64,000 bases of DNA from assembly GCF_006386545.1 (NCBI RefSeq), contig NZ_SWAR01000014.1, forward strand, positions 1-64,000, given 5' to 3'. This DNA comes from Methylibium rhizosphaerae. Lineage in GTDB: Bacteria; Pseudomonadota; Gammaproteobacteria; Burkholderiales; Burkholderiaceae_C. This document shows, in pieces, positions 33,426 to 41,219 of this stretch; within the stretch, counting starts at the first letter, position 1; each line of letters opens with the position of its first letter. The notes beneath the pieces were generated by a model. It had not been told where the DNA came from and did not search any database. It was given only the letters and a program-made list of their open reading frames with translations. A program made the translations under genes and the position numbers.

Positions 33426-34811
33426 ATGCCGTCGTCACCCAAGCGACCTGCCGTACTCGACCTCATCGGCAACACACCGCTGCTGCAGGTCACCCGCCTC
33501 GACACAGGCCCCTGCACCCTCTTCCTCAAGCTCGAATCGCAGAACCCGGGCGGCTCCATCAAGGACCGCATCGGGCTGGCGATGATCGAGGCCGCCGAGC
33601 GCGAAGGAAAGCTCCGGCCCGGCGGCACGGTGATCGAGGCGACTGCCGGCAACACCGGCCTCGGCCTCGCGCTGGTGGCGCGGGCCAAGGGCTACCGCGT
33701 GGTGCTGGTGGTGCCTGACAAGATGTCGAACGAGAAGGTGCTGCACCTGAAGGCGCTGGGCGCCGAGGTGCACACCACGCGATCCGACGTCGGCAAGGGC
33801 CACCCCGCCTACTACCAGGACTACGCCGCGCGCCTGGCGAGGGAGATCCCCGGCGCCTTCTACGCCGACCAGTTCAACAACCCGAACAACCCGCTGGCCC
33901 ACGAGCGCACCACCGGCCCCGAGATCTGGCAGCAGGCCGGCCACGAGCTCGACGCCATCGTGGTGGGCATCGGCTCCTCGGGCACCCTCACCGGCCTCAC
34001 GCGCTACTTTCGCGGCGTGCAGCCCCGGCTCGAGTTCGTGCTGGCCGACCCGGTGGGCTCCATCCTGCGCGACCAGGTGCTGACCGGCACGCACGGCGAA
34101 GCGGGCTCGTGGGTGGTCGAAGGCATCGGCGAGGACTTCATACCGCCGATCGCCGACCTGTCGGGCATCAGGCACGCCTACAGCATCAGCGACGAGGAAA
34201 GCCTCAACACCGCTCGCGAGCTGCTGCGGGCCGAGGGCATCCTGGGCGGTTCGTCCACCGGCACGCTGCTGGCCGCGGCCCTGCGCTTCTGCCGCGAGCA
34301 GACCCGGCCGCTGAGGGTCGTCACCTTCGTCTGCGACACCGGGACGCGCTATCTGTCGAAGGTCTACAACGACGCCTGGATGATCGACGAGGGCCTGCTG
34401 CACCGGCGCGAATACGGCGACCTGCGCGATCTCGTCGGCCGGCGGCGCAACGAAGGCGCGGTGGTGAGCGTCGGGCCGCAGGACACCCTGCTCACCGCCT
34501 TCCAGCGCATGCGGCTGGCCGACGTGTCGCAGCTGCCGGTGCTCGACGATGCCGACAGGCTGGTGGGTGTGGTCGACGAGTCCGACCTGCTCTTCAAGCT
34601 GCAGGCCGACCCCGCGCACTACACCGACCCGGTGGCCGAAGCGATGACCACCTCGCTCGAGACCCTGGCGCCCGGCGACAGCCTGCGGGCGCTGCGCTCG
34701 GTGCTCGACCGGGGCTTGGTGGCCATCATTGCCGACGCACAAGGATTCCACGGCCTCATCACCCGCTTCGACCTGCTCAACCACCTGCGTAGACAACGGA
34801 CCGCCTCATGA
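33426..34811 (+). CDS. cbs: Cystathionine beta-synthase with C-terminal CBS-domain pair
   Basis: The protein has 461 residues; ATG 33426 follows AAAAGGAG. The PLP enzyme fold has LIGNTPLLQV, the PLP lysine in GGSIKDRIG, the substrate loop EATAGNTGLG and the phosphate-binding loop GIGSSGTLTG. From about residue 335 two CBS (Bateman) domains follow (VSVGPQDTLLTAFQRMRLADVSQLPVLD, then AMTTSLETLAPGDSLRAL), which in relatives bind adenosyl ligands. It condenses homocysteine with serine to cystathionine, the first step of reverse transsulfuration. The next gene overlaps by 4 bases and encodes the second step. Confidence 0.93.
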   Translation: MPSSPKRPAVLDLIGNTPLLQVTRLDTGPCTLFLKLESQNPGGSIKDRIGLAMIEAAEREGKLRPGGTVIEATAGNTGLGLALVARAKGYRVVLVVPDKMSNEKVLHLKALGAEVHTTRSDVGKGHPAYYQDYAARLAREIPGAFYADQFNNPNNPLAHERTTGPEIWQQAGHELDAIVVGIGSSGTLTGLTRYFRGVQPRLEFVLADPVGSILRDQVLTGTHGEAGSWVVEGIGEDFIPPIADLSGIRHAYSISDEESLNTARELLRAEGILGGSSTGTLLAAALRFCREQTRPLRVVTFVCDTGTRYLSKVYNDAWMIDEGLLHRREYGDLRDLVGRRRNEGAVVSVGPQDTLLTAFQRMRLADVSQLPVLDDADRLVGVVDESDLLFKLQADPAHYTDPVAEAMTTSLETLAPGDSLRALRSVLDRGLVAIIADAQGFHGLITRFDLLNHLRRQRTAS

Positions 34812-35989
34812 CCCAGGACACCTCCCCCCGCGCCTTTGCCACCCGCGTCATCCATGCCGGCCAGTCGCCGGATCCGTCCACCGGCGCGGTCATGCCGCCC
34901 ATCTATGCCACCTCCACCTACGTGCAGCAGAGCCCCGGCGTGCACAAGGGGCTGGACTACGGCCGCTCGCACAACCCCACGCGCTGGGCCTTCGAGCGCT
35001 GCGTGGCCGATCTCGAAGCCGGTGCCGGCGCGTTTGCCTTTGCCTCCGGGCTCGCAGCCATCGCCACCGTGCTCGAACTGGTGGACCACGGCGCGCACAT
35101 CGTCGCCAGCGACGACCTCTACGGCGGCACCTACCGTCTGTTCGAGCGGGTGCGCCGGCGCAGCGCCGGTCACAGCTTCAGCTTCGTGGACCTGTCCGAC
35201 CCCCGGGCGCTGGCAGACGCCATCCGCCCCGAAACGCGGGTGCTCTGGGTCGAGACGCCGAGCAACCCGCTGCTCAAGCTGACCGACCTCGAAGCCGTGG
35301 CCCGCGTGGCGCGCGAACGCGGCCTCATCGCCGTGGCCGACAACACCTTCGCGAGCCCCTGGGTGCAGCGGCCGCTGGAGCTGGGCTTCGACATCGTGGT
35401 GCATTCGACGACCAAGTACCTCAACGGCCACTCGGACGTCATCGGCGGCGTGGCCGTCGTGGGCGGGCAGCCGCGCCAGGCCGAATGGCTCGAGCGCCTG
35501 GGCTTCCTGCAGAACGCGGTGGGCGCAATCGCCAGCCCCTTCGACAGCTTCCTGGCGCTGCGCGGCGTGAAGACGCTCGCGCTGCGCATGGAGCGGCACT
35601 GCAGCAATGCGCTGGAGCTGGCGCAATGGCTCGAAAGGCAGCCGAAGGTGGCGCGGGTCAGCTACCCCGGCCTGCCCTCGCACCCGCAACACGAGCTGGC
35701 GCGCCGGCAGATGCGCACCGGCTTCGGCGGCATGATCTCCATCGACCTGGCCACCGACCTGGCCGGCGCGCGCCGCTTCCTCGAACGCTGCGAGGTCTTC
35801 ACCCTGGCCGAAAGCCTGGGCGGCGTCGAAAGCCTGATCGAGCATCCGGCCATCATGACCCACGCGACCATCCCGCCCGAGCAGCGGGCGAAGCTGGGCA
35901 TCGGCGACGGGCTGGTGCGGCTGTCGGTGGGCGTGGAAGACGTGGAGGACCTGCGGCGCGACCTGCAGCAGGCGCTGCAGGCCGTGTGA
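34808..35989 (+). CDS. Cystathionine gamma-lyase/gamma-synthase family PLP enzyme
   Basis: This 393-residue protein is of the Cys/Met-metabolism PLP family: YGRSHNPTRWAFERCVADLE, ASGLAAIATVLEL, VETPSNPLLKLTDL, the PLP lysine in HSTTKYLNGHSDVIGG, and SLGGVESLIEHPA at the C terminus. Coupled to cbs by an ATGA overlap, it most likely works as cystathionine gamma-lyase, giving cysteine, 2-oxobutyrate and ammonia, and can release sulfide from cysteine. Sequence alone does not separate gamma-lyase from gamma-synthase; the gene pair favours the lyase. Confidence 0.88.
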   Translation: MTQDTSPRAFATRVIHAGQSPDPSTGAVMPPIYATSTYVQQSPGVHKGLDYGRSHNPTRWAFERCVADLEAGAGAFAFASGLAAIATVLELVDHGAHIVASDDLYGGTYRLFERVRRRSAGHSFSFVDLSDPRALADAIRPETRVLWVETPSNPLLKLTDLEAVARVARERGLIAVADNTFASPWVQRPLELGFDIVVHSTTKYLNGHSDVIGGVAVVGGQPRQAEWLERLGFLQNAVGAIASPFDSFLALRGVKTLALRMERHCSNALELAQWLERQPKVARVSYPGLPSHPQHELARRQMRTGFGGMISIDLATDLAGARRFLERCEVFTLAESLGGVESLIEHPAIMTHATIPPEQRAKLGIGDGLVRLSVGVEDVEDLRRDLQQALQAV

Positions 35990-35991
35990 TT

Positions 35992-36849
35992 TCACAGCAC
36001 CTTGACCATCTCCACGTGCGCGATGCCGGCCTCGTCGAACTCCGGCCCGCGCTCCACGAAGCCGGCCCGGCTGTAGAAGGCGGCCGCCGAGGTCTGCGCA
36101 TGCAGCACCGCTTCGCGGTCGCCACGCTCCTTGGCGGCCTTCATCAGCGCGTCGAGCACCGCACGGCCCACGCGGCTGCCGCGCATCGGCTGGCGCACCG
36201 CCATGCGGCCGATCTTGGCGACGCCGGGCACGTGCTCCAGCAGCCGGCCGGTGGCCAGCGGCAGGCCGTAGCGGTTGTAGGCCACCGCATGCAGGCAGTT
36301 GTGGTCGGCCTCGTCCCATTCCATGTCGGCCGGGATGTTCTGCTCCTGCACGAACACCTCGGTGCGGATCGCGCGAGCGTGTTCGCCCAGTTCGGCCCAG
36401 CGGCCCACACGCACTTCCACCATCGGCTTGCCGGCCTCGAAGTCCTGCAGCACCTGGCGGAAGTCGGGCGGCACGGTCTTCGAGGTCCTGGTGGCCGGGT
36501 CGGCGAACACGTAGACCACTTCGCAGTTCACCAGCAGTTCGTCCTGGCGGAAGATGCCGCTGGAGAACACGATGGACGAGTTGCCGATGCGCGCGCAGCG
36601 GATGCCCACGTCGAGCACGTCGTCGTAGTGCGCCGACGCGTGGTATTCCACCGAAGCCTTGCGCACGAACAGGTCGCCGCCGAAGTGTTCGAAGGCCTGC
36701 GGATACGGAAACGCCATCGCACGCCAGTAGTCCGACGTGGCGGTGTCGAAGTACATCAGGTACTGCGGGTTGAAGACGATCTTCTGGGCGTCCACCTCGG
36801 CCCAGCGCACGCGCAGTCGGTGCATGAAGCGGAAGTCGCTGCGTTTCAT
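35992..36849 (-). CDS. Fusion of YbgC-type acyl-CoA thioesterase and GNAT acetyltransferase
   Basis: The protein has 285 residues. Residues 1-145 are a hotdog thioesterase: LRVRWAEVDAQKIVFNPQYLMYFD has the catalytic-type Asp and YLMYFD helix of YbgC/FadM proteins, then KASVEYHASAHYDDVLDV. Residues 150-285 are a GNAT domain of ElaA-like type (EVRVGRWAELGEHARAIRTEVFVQEQ, IGRMAVRQPMRGSRVGRAVL, AAAFYSRAGFVERGPEFDEAGI). A single chain could hydrolyse an acyl-CoA and acylate a small molecule or protein; substrates are unknown. It overlaps the upstream esterase gene by 4 bases. Confidence 0.88.
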   Translation of the reverse strand: MKRSDFRFMHRLRVRWAEVDAQKIVFNPQYLMYFDTATSDYWRAMAFPYPQAFEHFGGDLFVRKASVEYHASAHYDDVLDVGIRCARIGNSSIVFSSGIFRQDELLVNCEVVYVFADPATRTSKTVPPDFRQVLQDFEAGKPMVEVRVGRWAELGEHARAIRTEVFVQEQNIPADMEWDEADHNCLHAVAYNRYGLPLATGRLLEHVPGVAKIGRMAVRQPMRGSRVGRAVLDALMKAAKERGDREAVLHAQTSAAAFYSRAGFVERGPEFDEAGIAHVEMVKVL

Positions 36850-37862
36850 GGGAACAGTCTTTCTTTCAATGCTTGTGCGGCCGAAGCCTGCGCCTCCAGC
36901 GCCTGCGGGATGGCCCGGCCCATCTTGATGAAGTCGTGCGTCATGCCGCGCCACAGCTCCAGCTGCACCGGCACCCCGGCCAGCCGCAGCTTGTCGGCAT
37001 AGGCCACGCCTTCGTCCACCAGCGGGTCGCATTCGGCAAGCCCCACCCAGGCCGGTGCCACGCCGTCCACGTCGGCGGCGTTCAGCGGCGCGAACCGCCA
37101 GTCGTCGCGCTGTGCATCGTCGATGTAGTGCCTGAAGAACCAGTCGATGCCCTCGGCCTCGAGCAGGAAGCCGCGGGCGAAGGTGGTGTGCGAGGGCGTG
37201 TCCTGCCGTGCGGTGGTGCCGGGCGTGACGAGCAGCTGCAATGCGAGCTCGACACCCGCATCGCGGGCCATCAGCGCACACACCGCCGACAGCGTGCCGC
37301 CGGCGCTGTCGCCGCCCACCGCCAGGCGGCTGCCGTCGAGGCCGAGTTCGCCTGCCTGGGAGGCCAGCCACTGCAGGGCCGCGAAGCTGTCGTCCACCGC
37401 CGTCGGGAAGCGGTGCTCAGGCGCCAGGCGGTAGGCCAGCGACACCACCGCCGCGCCGCTGCGCTGCGCCAGCTGCCTGCACAGGCTGTCGTGCGTCTCG
37501 ATGCCGCCGATGGTGAAGCCGCCGCCGTGCAGGTACAGCAGCACCGGCAGCCGCTCATGGCTTTGCGCATACAGCCGGGCACGCAAGGGCGCGTTGCCGG
37601 CGCCCGGAATGTCGAGGTCCTGCACCCGGGCCAGCGGCACACGCGGCAGGTCGAGGATCTCGGCGGCCGAGTTGTAGGCCCAGCGGGCTTCCTTGGGGCT
37701 GAGCGTGTGATAGGCCGGCACCTTGGCTCGGCGGATGCGTTCGAGCACTTCGCGCATGCGCGGGGTCAGCAAGTGCTCCGCAGTCGACGTCGATTTCATC
37801 CTCGGGAGAGCTTCTGCGCGGGGCCCCCGGTGCGCTGTCGCCGACACGACAGGCTGCTTCAT
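36846..37862 (-). CDS. Acetyl esterase/lipase (hormone-sensitive-lipase family)
   Basis: This 338-residue enzyme has the oxyanion motif LYLHGGGFTIGG and the nucleophile GDSAGG. The acid lies in DPLVDEG and the His in MTHDFIKMG. ATG 37862 follows GAGGG; an internal Met at 37799 lacks a ribosome site. It belongs to family IV (HSL) and should cleave short acyl esters in the cytoplasm. It forms a two-gene unit with the thioesterase-GNAT fusion and diverges from the iron-alcohol dehydrogenase gene over 67 bases. Confidence 0.9.
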   Translation of the reverse strand: MKQPVVSATAHRGPRAEALPRMKSTSTAEHLLTPRMREVLERIRRAKVPAYHTLSPKEARWAYNSAAEILDLPRVPLARVQDLDIPGAGNAPLRARLYAQSHERLPVLLYLHGGGFTIGGIETHDSLCRQLAQRSGAAVVSLAYRLAPEHRFPTAVDDSFAALQWLASQAGELGLDGSRLAVGGDSAGGTLSAVCALMARDAGVELALQLLVTPGTTARQDTPSHTTFARGFLLEAEGIDWFFRHYIDDAQRDDWRFAPLNAADVDGVAPAWVGLAECDPLVDEGVAYADKLRLAGVPVQLELWRGMTHDFIKMGRAIPQALEAQASAAQALKERLFP

Positions 37863-37929
37863 GGTGAGCCCTCATGGTTGATGATTTTTCCCGCGAGGAT
37901 ACTCGCAGCAGGCATTCCCCGAGGCAGCC

Positions 37930-39072
37930 ATGGCCAGCATCTTCTACGTCACGCAGATCGAGTTCGAGTTCGGCGCCGTCAAGGCGCTGGCTTCGCATTG
38001 CGAGCGCCTGGGCATCACCCGCCCGCTGGTCGTCACCGATGCCGGCGTGCGCGCCGCCGGCGTGCTGGCCCACGCGCTCGACGCACTGGCCGGGCTGCCG
38101 TACGCCGTGTTCGACCAGACGCCGTCGAACCCGACCGAAGCCGCCGTACGCGCCGCCCATGAGGCATGGACCGCGAACCGTTGCGACGGCCTCGTGGCCG
38201 TGGGCGGCGGCTCCAGCATCGACCTGGCCAAGGGGCTGGCCATCATGGCCACGCACCCGGGGCCGCTCACCACCTACGCCACCATCGAAGGCGGCTCGCC
38301 GAAGATCACCGCGGCGGCCGCGCCGCTCATCGCGGTGCCCACCACCGCCGGCACCGGCAGCGAGGTGGCGCGCGGCGCCATCGTGATCGTCGACGACGGG
38401 CGCAAGCTCGGCTTCCACTCGTGGCACCTCGTGCCCAAGCTGGCCGTCTGCGACCCCGAGCTCACGCTGGGGCTGCCTCCGCTGCTCACCGCGGCCACCG
38501 GCATGGACGCCATCGCCCACTGCATGGAGACCTTCATGTCGGCCGCCTTCAACCCGCCGGCCGACGGCATTGCGCTCGACGGCCTGGAACGCGGCTGGGC
38601 GCACATCGAGAAGGCCACGCGCAACGGCAGCGACCGCGACGCACGGCGGCAGATGATGAGCGCGTCGATGCAAGGCGCCATGGCCTTCCAGAAGGGCCTG
38701 GGCTGCGTGCATTCGCTCAGCCACAGCCTGGGCGGCATCAACCCGAGGCTGCACCACGGCACCTTGAATGCGGTGTTCCTGCCGGCCGTGGTGCGCTTCA
38801 ACGCCGGGGCCGCCAGCGTGCAGGCCGAGCGTCGGCTCGAGCGCATGGCGCATGCGATGGGCCTTGCGTCTGCCGGTGACATTCCCGATGCCATTCGCGA
38901 GCGGAACGCCAGCCTCGGCCTGCCGGCCGGCCTCTCGGCCATGGGCGTGGAGCGCGGCCTGTTCGACCGCATCATCGAACACGCCCTGCTCGACCACTGC
39001 CACAAAACCAACCCGCGGCTGGCCTCGGCAGACGACTACCGGCAGATGCTCGAAGCGTCGATGCAGGCGTGA
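37930..39072 (+). CDS. Iron-containing alcohol dehydrogenase
   Basis: The protein has 380 residues. It shows the NAD(P) loop VAVGGGSSIDLAKG, the second glycine-rich element PTTAGTGSEVARG, and metal ligands in GMDAIAHCMETF, GCVHSLSHSLGG and RLHHGTLNAV. These fit the group III Fe-ADH family, which includes 1,3-propanediol, maleylacetate and lactaldehyde dehydrogenases. The substrate is not clear. ATG 37930 is preceded by GAGGCAGCC. It ends 1 base before the convergent stop of the ECF sigma gene. Confidence 0.9.
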   Translation: MASIFYVTQIEFEFGAVKALASHCERLGITRPLVVTDAGVRAAGVLAHALDALAGLPYAVFDQTPSNPTEAAVRAAHEAWTANRCDGLVAVGGGSSIDLAKGLAIMATHPGPLTTYATIEGGSPKITAAAAPLIAVPTTAGTGSEVARGAIVIVDDGRKLGFHSWHLVPKLAVCDPELTLGLPPLLTAATGMDAIAHCMETFMSAAFNPPADGIALDGLERGWAHIEKATRNGSDRDARRQMMSASMQGAMAFQKGLGCVHSLSHSLGGINPRLHHGTLNAVFLPAVVRFNAGAASVQAERRLERMAHAMGLASAGDIPDAIRERNASLGLPAGLSAMGVERGLFDRIIEHALLDHCHKTNPRLASADDYRQMLEASMQA

Positions 39073-39073
39073 G

Positions 39074-39937
39074 CTACTGCCGGCCCAGCAGCGTGCTGGC
39101 CGCGATCACCTCGCGCAGCCGCTCGGTCACCGCCTGCGGCGCCTGCCACTGCGGCGCGCTGCGCATCACTGCGGCCAGCCGCCACAGCAGCTTCAGCTCG
39201 CCGTGAGCCTGTTGCAGCGGCTCGCCGGCAACGTCGTCGCCGCCGGCGCAGAACTCGATGCGCAGGGGCCGCCCGCCCCGCTGCACACGCAAGGCGGCCG
39301 CCTGGCGCTCGCATGAACATTCGGCGCTCGCGTCCGCCAGCCCGCACCGCCCGCGCAGGAAAGCTTCGAGCCGGCGCCGGCCGCGCGACAGCCGCTGCCG
39401 GTAGGCCGCCGGGCTGATGCCCAGCACTTCGGCGCCCTGCGCCGTGTCGAGCGCGAAGATCTCGCCCAGCACGAGCGCCAGGCGATGCTCCACGTCCAGG
39501 CACATCAGCATGCCCTGGGTGCAGCGCAGCCCCACCTCGCGGGCCTCCAGCCGCAGCGTCGGGTCGGCGCAGTCGGCTGCCGGCAGCGGGTGCTGCCGCG
39601 TGACGGCCAGGCCGGCATCGAGCTGGCGGGTCATGTCGTCCAGGCTCGCGGCCGCCTGCGAGCGCCGCTTCCGGGCCGCATCGCGCAGGTGGTTCGTCGC
39701 AATGCTGTAGACCCAGGTGCGCAAGGTGCTGCGCCGCTCGAAGGTGGCCAGCGAGGTGACCACCCGGATGAGGATCTCCTGAGTGGCGTCCTGCGCATCG
39801 GCGAAATGGCCGAGCAAACGCAGCGCGAGGCGAAAGACGTCGTGCTGCACCGCCTCCACCACCCGCCGCAGCGCCGCCTCGCTGCCGGCCAGGGCGGCAT
39901 CGACTTCCTGCAGCAATTGCTCTTCATTGCCCTTCAT
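39074..39937 (-). CDS. ECF sigma factor with Cys-bearing C-terminal extension
   Basis: The protein has 287 residues, about 90 longer than a minimal ECF factor. Region 2 (VFRLALRLLGHFADAQDATQEILIRVV, LRTWVYSIATNHLRDA) and region 4 (ALVLGEIFALDTAQGAEVLGISPAAYRQRLSRGRRRL) are clear. After region 4 come RGRCGLADASAECSC and a Cys in EFCAGG, then a helical tail. Such tails may take the place of a separate anti-sigma factor; none is encoded nearby. The start overlaps the PaaI-type thioesterase gene by 4 bases. Confidence 0.85.
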   Translation of the reverse strand: MKGNEEQLLQEVDAALAGSEAALRRVVEAVQHDVFRLALRLLGHFADAQDATQEILIRVVTSLATFERRSTLRTWVYSIATNHLRDAARKRRSQAAASLDDMTRQLDAGLAVTRQHPLPAADCADPTLRLEAREVGLRCTQGMLMCLDVEHRLALVLGEIFALDTAQGAEVLGISPAAYRQRLSRGRRRLEAFLRGRCGLADASAECSCERQAAALRVQRGGRPLRIEFCAGGDDVAGEPLQQAHGELKLLWRLAAVMRSAPQWQAPQAVTERLREVIAASTLLGRQ

Positions 39938-40434
39938 GCGTCGGCTCCATGCGCAGGCTGCCCCAGCACCGCGATCGTGGCAAGCGCGGTGGCGACATGT
40001 TCGCGTTCGCCTGGCGCAGCGAACGCGTAGACGTCCGCCCGGGCCACCACCTGCCGTCGGCCCACGCGCACCACCTCTCCCACCGCTTCGAGGCTGCTGC
40101 CGCGCGCCGGCGCCAGCAGGTGGATCTTGAACTCGGAGGTCACCACGTCGCCCACCACGGTGGCGGCCGCCCAGGAGCAGGCGGTGTCGGCCATGTAGCC
40201 CAGCACCGAACCGTGCGCCGAGCCATGGTGCTGGCGGTGTTCCGGGCGCAGCGGCACGCGCAGCACCACGCGGCCGGGCGCCACGTCGGCCACCTCGGTG
40301 CCCATCCAGCGGGCAAACGGGCTGATGGCGATGACCTGGCGCGTGGCGGCGAACAGGTCGGTGAAGTCGAATGCCGCGCCGGCGGCCACGCGGGCGGCAT
40401 CGGCAAGGCGGATCGGGGCAGGTTCGGTCGTCAT
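39934..40434 (-). CDS. PaaI-type hotdog thioesterase
   Basis: This 166-residue protein has the hotdog core VVLRVPLRPEHRQHHGSAHGSVLGYMADTACSWAA, where HGSAHGSVLGYMAD parallels the HGGxxxxLxD motif of PaaI thioesterases. Strands TSEFKIHLLAPARGSSLEAVGEVVRVGR and VYAFAAPGE follow. It should hydrolyse an aryl- or acyl-CoA. GAAGGA stands before ATG 40434. It precedes the ECF sigma gene in a two-gene unit with a 4-base overlap. Confidence 0.88.
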   Translation of the reverse strand: MTTEPAPIRLADAARVAAGAAFDFTDLFAATRQVIAISPFARWMGTEVADVAPGRVVLRVPLRPEHRQHHGSAHGSVLGYMADTACSWAAATVVGDVVTSEFKIHLLAPARGSSLEAVGEVVRVGRRQVVARADVYAFAAPGEREHVATALATIAVLGQPAHGADA

Positions 40435-40473
40435 GGCAGTTCCTTCGCGAGGTTGGAACTGCCTTTGACGGTG

Positions 40474-40725
40474 TCAGGACCCGGTTTGTGACTGGAGCGC
40501 GAACCGCGGCTGCGCCACACCGTCGATCACCACCGTCTCGACGAACATCGAGAAGGGCCGCACCCACAGGGCGCCCTCGCCGTACAGCGGCCGGTAGACG
40601 ACCAGCGCCTCGTGGGTTTCGCTGTGGCGGGCCACGCCATACACCTCGTAGAGGCCGCCCTTGTAGTGCCGGTAGCGCCCGGGATCGAGCGCCGGCAGCG
40701 GCGCCAGCGTGTCGACATGCGGCAT
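40474..40725 (-). CDS. DUF1653 domain protein
   Basis: The 83-residue protein contains PGRYRHYKGGLYEVYGVARHSETHEALVVYRPLYG and LWVRPFSMF, the DUF1653 signature (cytosolic beta-barrel of unknown function). I prefer ATG 40725, which has AAAGGGG five bases before it; ATG 40740, four codons further up, overlaps the arsR stop codon. It follows arsR directly and is probably co-transcribed with it. Confidence 0.85.
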   Translation of the reverse strand: MPHVDTLAPLPALDPGRYRHYKGGLYEVYGVARHSETHEALVVYRPLYGEGALWVRPFSMFVETVVIDGVAQPRFALQSQTGS

Positions 40726-40736
40726 GCCGGCCCCTT

Positions 40737-41099
40737 TCATGTGCGCTTGCGCGCCGACGCCTGGGCGGTGCGCATGAAGGCCTGCCGGTCCCTCGTCGCG
40801 CGCTCGAAGCGGCGGGCGATGTTGCCGCACACCAGGTCGCACAGCTGGTAGACGGATTCGTCGGCGATGCGGTAGTACACGCTGGTGCCCCGGCTTTCGC
40901 GTGCGACCAGCCCCTGCTTGGTGAGCATCGCCAGGTGGCGCGACACGTTGGCCGCCGTGTAGCCGCACAGCTCGGCCAGTTCGCCCACGTTGCGCTCCCC
41001 CTCGCGCAGGAAATTGAGGATGCGCAAACGGGTGGGCTCGGACAGCGCCTGAAAGTAGGTCGCGACCTGCTCCAGCGCCTCGGCGGACAGACCTTGCAT
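40737..41099 (-). CDS. ArsR/SmtB-family repressor
   Basis: The protein has 120 residues from ATG 41099; ATG 41132 is an alternative. A winged helix with ALSEPTRLRILNFLREGERNVGELAELCGYTAANVSRHLAML and YYRIADESVYQLCDLVC fits ArsR proteins. C45 sits in the helix before the recognition helix, and C87 and C91 lie in the dimer helix. There is no ELCVCDL arsenic site. It faces an RND-pump operon and binds, most likely, the 22-base dyad between the two (41186-41207). Since that operon ends beside a persulfide dioxygenase, a reactive-sulfur or thiol-switch role like BigR/SqrR is plausible but unproven. Confidence 0.85.
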   Translation of the reverse strand: MQGLSAEALEQVATYFQALSEPTRLRILNFLREGERNVGELAELCGYTAANVSRHLAMLTKQGLVARESRGTSVYYRIADESVYQLCDLVCGNIARRFERATRDRQAFMRTAQASARKRT

Positions 41100-41180
41100 G
41101 AGAAGACACGGCTGGGGTGACGAGGCCTCCATGATGCATGAACCGGGCCGCCCTCTTGTCGTCCTTGACTCAGCCTTTAT

Positions 41181-41209
41181 TTGACTATTTAGCTGATTAG
41201 CTAAATACT
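41181..41209 (+). promoter_or_regulatory. RND operon promoter with ArsR operator between -35 and -10
   Basis: TTGACT (41181-41186, -35), a 17-base spacer and AATACT (41204-41209, -10) read toward the RND adaptor gene. A perfect dyad TATTTAGCT-GATT-AGCTAAATA fills 41186-41207, so a bound repressor would cover the whole spacer. An additional TTGACT lies at 41165-41170. Transcription would start only about 4 bases before the adaptor ATG at 41220, and no Shine-Dalgarno sequence is visible, so the mRNA may be almost leaderless. Confidence 0.72.
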
Positions 41210-41219
41210 GCAAACCATC

